A stretch of DNA of 33,228 nt from Planosporangium thailandense (GTDB taxonomy: Bacteria > Actinomycetota > Actinomycetes > Mycobacteriales > Micromonosporaceae): positions 1-33,228 of the forward strand of contig NZ_JAATVY010000043.1 of NCBI RefSeq assembly GCF_011947195.1, read 5' to 3'. Shown one piece after another: positions 29,268 to 33,228 of this stretch (position 1 is its first letter; each line of letters opens with the position of its first letter). The position numbers were made by a program, and so were the translations under genes. Under the pieces are notes generated by a model. The model worked only from the letters and a program-made list of their open reading frames with translations, was not told the DNA's origin and ran no database searches.

Positions 29268-30160
29268 CGCGGGCCCTCCTTCGACCCCGCCGGAACGCGG
29301 GCGATCAGAACCGGGCAGCCCGCGTGGTGGATCAGCTGATCACCGACCGAGCCGAGTGCGAGCCCCGGGAAGCCCTCGTGGCCGCGGGCGCCGACCACGA
29401 CGAGTTGCGCGGTATTCGAGAGCGCGGTGAGCACGTCCGCGGCGCCGCCGAGGGTGATCGCGTAGTCCACGACGACCGTGGGGAAGCGGGTGTGCCAGCC
29501 GGCGACCGCGCGGGCCAGCTCATCGCGCAGGCCGGCCTCGACCTTGTCGCGCTCGCTGGTCAACGTCGCGGCGTCGGTCCACCGCGACGGCAGCGGCAGG
29601 CAGTACGCGGTCCGGGCGACGAGCGGGCAGCCGCGCCGGGACGCGTGCGCGTACGCCTGGCCGAGCGCCTCGTCCGCGGCCGGGGAGCCGTCGACGCCGA
29701 CCACCACGGGCCCGTCCGTGGTGTCCTCGCGACCGCGGACGACCACGACGGGCGCGTACGCGTGGCCGGCCACCTGCCCGCCGACCGACCCCAGGAGCAG
29801 GCTGGCGAACCCGCCGCGTCCCCGGCTGCCGACCACCACGAGCGCCGCGTCCCGGGACGCCGCGACCAGCAGTTCGGCGGGGTGGCCAGCGACCGCGTCG
29901 CCGCGCACGGCGAGACCCGGGGCGAGCGACCGCGCGTCGTCGACAGCCGCCCCGACGACGGCCTCCGCGATCGTCCGGGCCGCCTCCTCCTGCCCGGCGC
30001 CGACGGCGAACCGCAGTCCCGGCCAGCCCGGCTGGTAGGCCATCAGCACCCGCAGCGGGACGGCCCGCCGGCCCGCCTCGGTCGCCGCCCACCGCAGCGC
30101 GGCCTCGCCGCACGCGGAGCCGTCCACTCCGACGACCACGTCCGGGTCCCGCACCGGCAT
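29264..30160 (-). CDS. Tandem universal stress protein (two Usp domains)
   Basis: A 298-residue two-domain Usp. Domain 1 runs from VVVGVDGSACGEAALRWAAT to LVVVGSRGRGGFASLLLGSV; domain 2 from VVVGVDGSPAADEALGQAYA to LVVVGARGHEGFPGLALGSV. Domain 1 has an intact ATP-binding signature, while GARGHEGFPG in domain 2 is slightly altered. ATG 30160 is preferred over ATG 30166 because GGGAG then sits six bases upstream. It lies 43 bases after hypF and overlaps the next Usp gene by four bases, so all three are probably co-transcribed. Confidence 0.92.
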   Translation of the reverse strand: MPVRDPDVVVGVDGSACGEAALRWAATEAGRRAVPLRVLMAYQPGWPGLRFAVGAGQEEAARTIAEAVVGAAVDDARSLAPGLAVRGDAVAGHPAELLVAASRDAALVVVGSRGRGGFASLLLGSVGGQVAGHAYAPVVVVRGREDTTDGPVVVGVDGSPAADEALGQAYAHASRRGCPLVARTAYCLPLPSRWTDAATLTSERDKVEAGLRDELARAVAGWHTRFPTVVVDYAITLGGAADVLTALSNTAQLVVVGARGHEGFPGLALGSVGDQLIHHAGCPVLIARVPAGSKEGPR

Positions 30161-30203
30161 CGCCATCTCCCACTTGCCCGCCGTCACGAGGCGGGCGGGT
30201 GCG

Positions 30204-32027
30204 TTACTCCGCCGCCAGTCGGGCGGCCGCCACGGCCGCCTGGCCGTAGCCGATCCCGCTGTCGTCGACCGGCACCCGCTCACCGGTGTACGTCTTCATC
30301 CCCAGCCGCCCGAGCAGGTCGAGCAGGCCCGAGGTCAGCCGGCGGTTGGTGAACAGATCGCCGCCGAGGCAGACCGTGCGCACGCCGGTCCGCGCGGCCG
30401 CCGAGGCGACCAGCGCGCAGGTCACCTCCGCGATCGTGGTGTGGAACGCGGCGGCGACCCAACCGGCCGGCCGGCGGTGCGTCAGAACCGCGCGCAGGGT
30501 CGGCGCCGGGTCGTACACGGCCACGCCGTCGCGGCGGGTGAGCGTCCACGGCAGCGCCGGCGCGTACAGGTACGGCGCGGCGGCGGCCTCCAGCGCCGCG
30601 GCCGCCTCGCCCTCGTACGTGGCCTGGTCGCACAGCCCGAGCAGGGCCGCGACCGCGTCGAACAGCGCACCGCAGCTACCCGCCAGCGGCGCGTCGACCC
30701 GGCGGCCGATCATCCGGCGCACGATCGCCGCCTCCTCGGCGCCGATGCGGTCGAGCAGGTCGGCGGCCAGCCGGGGGTCGGGCGGCGGCGACCCCACCTC
30801 CTCCAGGCCGTACAGGTAGCCCAGCGCGGTACGGGCGGGCCGGTGGCCGGCCGCGCCGCCGGGCAGGGCCGAGAGGGCGAACCGCCCGAGCCGCCGGTAC
30901 CCCGTGCAGCTCGCGTGGAGGATCTCCCCGCCCCACAGCGTGCCGTCGTCGCCCATGCCCGGCCAGTCGTAGGCGACCCCGAGGAAGTCGGCGGTCAGGC
31001 CGTGCTCGGCGGCGACGGCGACGACGTGCGCGTGATGGTGTTGCACGGGCATGCGCCGGCCGGGGTGGCTCCTGGCGTACGCCGTCGACACGTACCCCGG
31101 GTGCAGATCATGGGCGACGATCCGGGGTTGCACGCCGTGCGACCGGCACAGCCGCTCGACGCTGTTGACGAAGTCGTCGAGCGCGGGCGGTTCCGCCGCA
31201 CCGTCGGTGTGCGGAGCGAGGACGGCCTCAGCGCCGACGGCCACGGCCGCCGCGTGGCCGGACCGTGCGCCGACGGCGAGTACGGGCTGCCGCGCGGGTA
31301 CCGGCAGCGGCAGCGGCGCCGGGGCGTAGCCGCGCGCCCGCCGCAACAGTGCCGCCCGGCCGGCGACCACCCGCATCACCGAGTCGTCACAGTGGGCCCG
31401 GATCCGCCGTTCGTGGCCGAGCATCCCGTCCACGAGCGGGCCGAGCGCGGCGATGGCGGCCGCATCGTCGATCGCGACCGACGCACCGGGCCGGTTGCCA
31501 CCGGTCACCGCCAGCAGCCGACCCCGCTGTCCGTGATCGGTGGCGGCCAGCCCCCGCAGCAGGAGGTCGTACAGCGGACTGGGGGGCAGGCACAGGCCCA
31601 CGTCGGGCAGCCCCGCGTGTACCGAGGCGCCCAGTCCCTTCGCCTCGCGGCGCCGCCGCACCAGCACGACCGGCCGGGCCTCCGCCGTGAGCAGGCGGGC
31701 CTCGGCCGGGGAGACATGGGCGAACTGCCGGGCCGTGCCCAGCCCGGCCACCATCACCGGAAGCGGCCTGGCCGGGCAGCGCTTGAGCTCCCGCAGCCGG
31801 GCGACGGCGGTCTCGTCGGCGGCGTCGCAGACCAGCTGGTACCCACCGACGCCCTTCACCGCGACCACGCCGCCGCGGGCGATGGCGGCGACCGCCGCGC
31901 CCAGCGCGTCGACGCCGACGGTCGTAGGCGTGGTCGACGAGCCGCCGGACGGCAGCCACCACACGCCGTCGCCGGGCACCCCGGTGTCGGGAGCGCCGGT
32001 GTCGGGGACAGTGGTTCTGTCAGCCAC
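30204..32027 (-). CDS. hypF: HypF-like carbamoyltransferase lacking the acylphosphatase and zinc-finger domains
   Basis: A 607-residue protein matching the YrdC-like and Kae1-like parts of HypF, the enzyme that builds the carbamoyl (later cyanide) ligand precursor of [NiFe]-hydrogenase on HypE. The YrdC part (about 35-225) has VVAVKGVGGYQLVCDA, ELKRCPARPLPVMV, VTGGNRPGASVAI and RIRAHCDDSVMRV. The Kae1-like part has AHDLHPGYVSTAYA and the metal-binding HHHAH (330-334), LGVAYDWPGMGDDGTLWGGE and the C-terminal DDSGIGYGQAAVAAARL. Full HypF has about 750 residues and begins with an acylphosphatase and paired CxxC zinc fingers; neither is seen, nor is there space for them upstream. The GTG start at 32027 is near the promoter box at 32086. 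No hydrogenase or other hyp gene is in the window. Confidence 0.88.
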   Translation of the reverse strand: MADRTTVPDTGAPDTGVPGDGVWWLPSGGSSTTPTTVGVDALGAAVAAIARGGVVAVKGVGGYQLVCDAADETAVARLRELKRCPARPLPVMVAGLGTARQFAHVSPAEARLLTAEARPVVLVRRRREAKGLGASVHAGLPDVGLCLPPSPLYDLLLRGLAATDHGQRGRLLAVTGGNRPGASVAIDDAAAIAALGPLVDGMLGHERRIRAHCDDSVMRVVAGRAALLRRARGYAPAPLPLPVPARQPVLAVGARSGHAAAVAVGAEAVLAPHTDGAAEPPALDDFVNSVERLCRSHGVQPRIVAHDLHPGYVSTAYARSHPGRRMPVQHHHAHVVAVAAEHGLTADFLGVAYDWPGMGDDGTLWGGEILHASCTGYRRLGRFALSALPGGAAGHRPARTALGYLYGLEEVGSPPPDPRLAADLLDRIGAEEAAIVRRMIGRRVDAPLAGSCGALFDAVAALLGLCDQATYEGEAAAALEAAAAPYLYAPALPWTLTRRDGVAVYDPAPTLRAVLTHRRPAGWVAAAFHTTIAEVTCALVASAAARTGVRTVCLGGDLFTNRRLTSGLLDLLGRLGMKTYTGERVPVDDSGIGYGQAAVAAARLAAE

Positions 32028-32085
32028 AACCGCAGCCTCGCGTGACCGACGGTCGCTCCGGCAGTGCCGGGCGCACCCCGCCGGC

Positions 32086-32100
32086 GGGACTTTCGCCCTG
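32086..32100. promoter_or_regulatory. DosR/DevR-like box upstream of hypF
   Basis: GGGACTTTCGCCCTG lies 59 bases upstream of the hypF start. It matches the box found twice in the 27764-27830 region (GGGACCTTCGGCCCTG there), so the hypF-usp-usp operon probably shares that regulator. The site is nearly palindromic. Confidence 0.62.
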
Positions 32101-32166
32101 CCCGGCGGGCCCCGGTCCGCGCCGCACGCCGGCTCCCGCCGGACCCGTACGGGTAACCATCGCAGG

Positions 32167-33042
32167 TCACGCTCCCGTCCGGGCGCGGGCGATCAGCACC
32201 GGGCAGCCGGCGTGGTGCACCAGTTGCAGCCCGACCGAGCCGAGCAGCAGGCCGCCGGCCGCGCCGTGGCCGCGGGTACCGACCACGACCAGCGAGGCGC
32301 GCAGCGACTGGTCCACGAGCGCCGCGGCCGCGCTGCTCCTGGCGACGAGGTACTCGACGGGCACGTCGGGGTACTTCTCGCGCCACCGGGCGAGGTAGCC
32401 GACCAGCTCGCCGCGCAGCTCCGACGCGACCTGGGCCGGGTCGCACAGGATCGGCGGCGGGCCCATCGTCCACGGCGGGATCGGCACGGTGAACGCCTGC
32501 ACCGCCACCAGCGGGCAGCCGCGTCGGGACGCCTCTTCGAACGCCATGCCGGCGGCGAGGTCGCAGGCCGCCGAGCCGTCGACGCCGACGACCACCGGGC
32601 CGCCGTCGTGGTCGGCGCGGCCGCGGACGACCACCACCGGGCAGGGCGCCTGCGTGGCGACCCGGGTGCTGACCGACCCGGCGAGCAGGCCGGCGAACCC
32701 GCCACCGCCCCGGCTGCCGACGACGAGCAGGCCGGCGTCGCCTGCCGCCGCGAGCAGGGCCGGGGCCGGTTCACCCAGCACCGCCCGGCCGTGGGCGGGT
32801 ACGCGCGGCGCGACGGTACGCGCCTCCGCGATCGCCGCGTCGACGATGGCGGCCGCGAGATCCTGTACCTGCTCTTCCAGTTGCGGGCTGGTCACCAGGC
32901 GGGCACCCGGCACCCGCCAGTGGTAGGCCAGGACCACATCCAGCTCCGTGTCGTGCCGCTGCGCCTCCAGCGCGGCCCAGTGCAGCGCTTCCAGGCTGGG
33001 CGGCGAGCCGTCGATACCGACGACGATCTTCGACTGGTTCAC
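32167..33042 (-). CDS. Tandem universal stress protein (two Usp domains)
   Basis: A 291-residue two-domain Usp. Domain 1 runs from IVVGIDGSPPSLEALHWAAL to LLVVGSRGGGGFAGLLAGSV; domain 2 from VVVGVDGSAACDLAAGMAFE to LVVVGTRGHGAAGGLLLGSV. Both keep ATP-site glycines, domain 2 in the GTRGHGAAGG form. The GTG start at 33042 has GAGGAGG well placed upstream. It is separated from hypF by 139 bases that hold a promoter box for hypF, so it is likely its own transcription unit. It is the third Usp paralogue within 5 kb. Confidence 0.93.
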   Translation of the reverse strand: MNQSKIVVGIDGSPPSLEALHWAALEAQRHDTELDVVLAYHWRVPGARLVTSPQLEEQVQDLAAAIVDAAIAEARTVAPRVPAHGRAVLGEPAPALLAAAGDAGLLVVGSRGGGGFAGLLAGSVSTRVATQAPCPVVVVRGRADHDGGPVVVGVDGSAACDLAAGMAFEEASRRGCPLVAVQAFTVPIPPWTMGPPPILCDPAQVASELRGELVGYLARWREKYPDVPVEYLVARSSAAAALVDQSLRASLVVVGTRGHGAAGGLLLGSVGLQLVHHAGCPVLIARARTGA

Positions 33043-33097
33043 GGGGTCGCCTCCTCGGCGCGGACTCGTTGCCGCTCGTTCCCGCGGACGCTGTGCG

Positions 33098-33170
33098 CAC
33101 CTTCAGGGTCCTCGCGCCGCCTCGCCGGCTGCCGCTGCCGTTCGACCCGATCGGCCCGGTCTTAGGTCCC
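33098..33170. promoter_or_regulatory. Two weak DosR-like sites upstream of the third Usp gene
   Basis: CACCTTCAGGGTCCT (33098-33112) is a degenerate match about 57 bases upstream of the start, the spacing seen for the other boxes. CGGTCTTAGGTCCC (33157-33170; reverse complement GGGACCTAAGACCG) is closer in sequence to the mycobacterial box but lies about 115 bases upstream. One or both may drive the gene. The rest of the sequence to the right end (33171-33228) shows nothing recognisable. Confidence 0.42.
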
Positions 33171-33228
33171 GGTGCCGGCGCCGGCGGTGGCCGTACGCGT
33201 CGGCGGCCGGGCGTGGGGCCCGGCCGTC

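Noticed and set aside
1-33228. CRISPR arrays, tRNA or rRNA genes, phage or plasmid attachment sites
   Set aside because: I saw no regularly spaced repeats, cloverleaf-like tRNA sequences, rRNA segments, integrase genes or attachment-site duplications.

Overview
The window is very GC-rich DNA with GTG/TTG starts, four-base ATGA/GTGA gene junctions and purine-rich ribosome sites, typical of a filamentous actinomycete. The mix of a ClpC, Acg-type and Usp genes, AfsA chemistry and a ydaO riboswitch suggests Micromonosporaceae (Micromonospora, Actinoplanes, Dactylosporangium or a relative). That placement is inference, since there is no rRNA or tRNA gene in the window.

Layout. (1) 1-2135, minus strand: the 5' part of a clpC gene running off the left edge, then a secreted phosphatidylinositol-phospholipase-C-like protein. 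(2) 2453-21654: a biosynthetic locus. Its first operon (2453-7934, plus) holds a GlxA/AraC-type regulator, a ThDP enzyme, an SRPBCC protein, a KAS III-like enzyme with a changed active site and a HisC-like aminotransferase. It converges on, and overlaps, an EthA-type Baeyer-Villiger monooxygenase (minus), which is divergent from a PucR-type regulator. The second operon (11330-21654, plus, nine genes mostly overlapping or abutting) holds a class III aminotransferase, a UbiA-like membrane protein, an NAD(P)-dependent reductase/epimerase, an acyl carrier protein, an NDP-kinase-like/AfsA fusion, a PEP-synthase/rifampin-phosphotransferase-like enzyme, a nucleotidyltransferase, an unknown protein and a second SRPBCC protein. 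Together these look like an ACP-tethered pathway to a butyrolactone- or butenolide-like product that is phosphorylated or nucleotidylated. The gene set recalls salinipostin/cyclipostin-type AfsA clusters, but from memory only. The NDK-AfsA fusion and the asparagine-for-histidine KAS III are the most unusual parts.

(3) 21634-24054: an atypical SDR, a membrane-anchored lysozyme-fold protein, two short tandem repeats and a degenerate IS5-type transposase fragment. (4) 24055-25660: a c-di-AMP (ydaO/yuaA) riboswitch leader, a membrane-anchored C39-like cysteine peptidase and a strong intrinsic terminator. (5) 25730-26688: a small acidic protein and a methyltransferase.

(6) 26733-33042: a dormancy/hypoxia-type island with an Acg-family flavoprotein, a cyclic-nucleotide-binding protein without a DNA-binding domain, three tandem-Usp proteins and a HypF lacking its N-terminal acylphosphatase and zinc-finger domains. 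DosR/DevR-like boxes sit about 57-59 bases upstream of several start codons here, suggesting one regulon.
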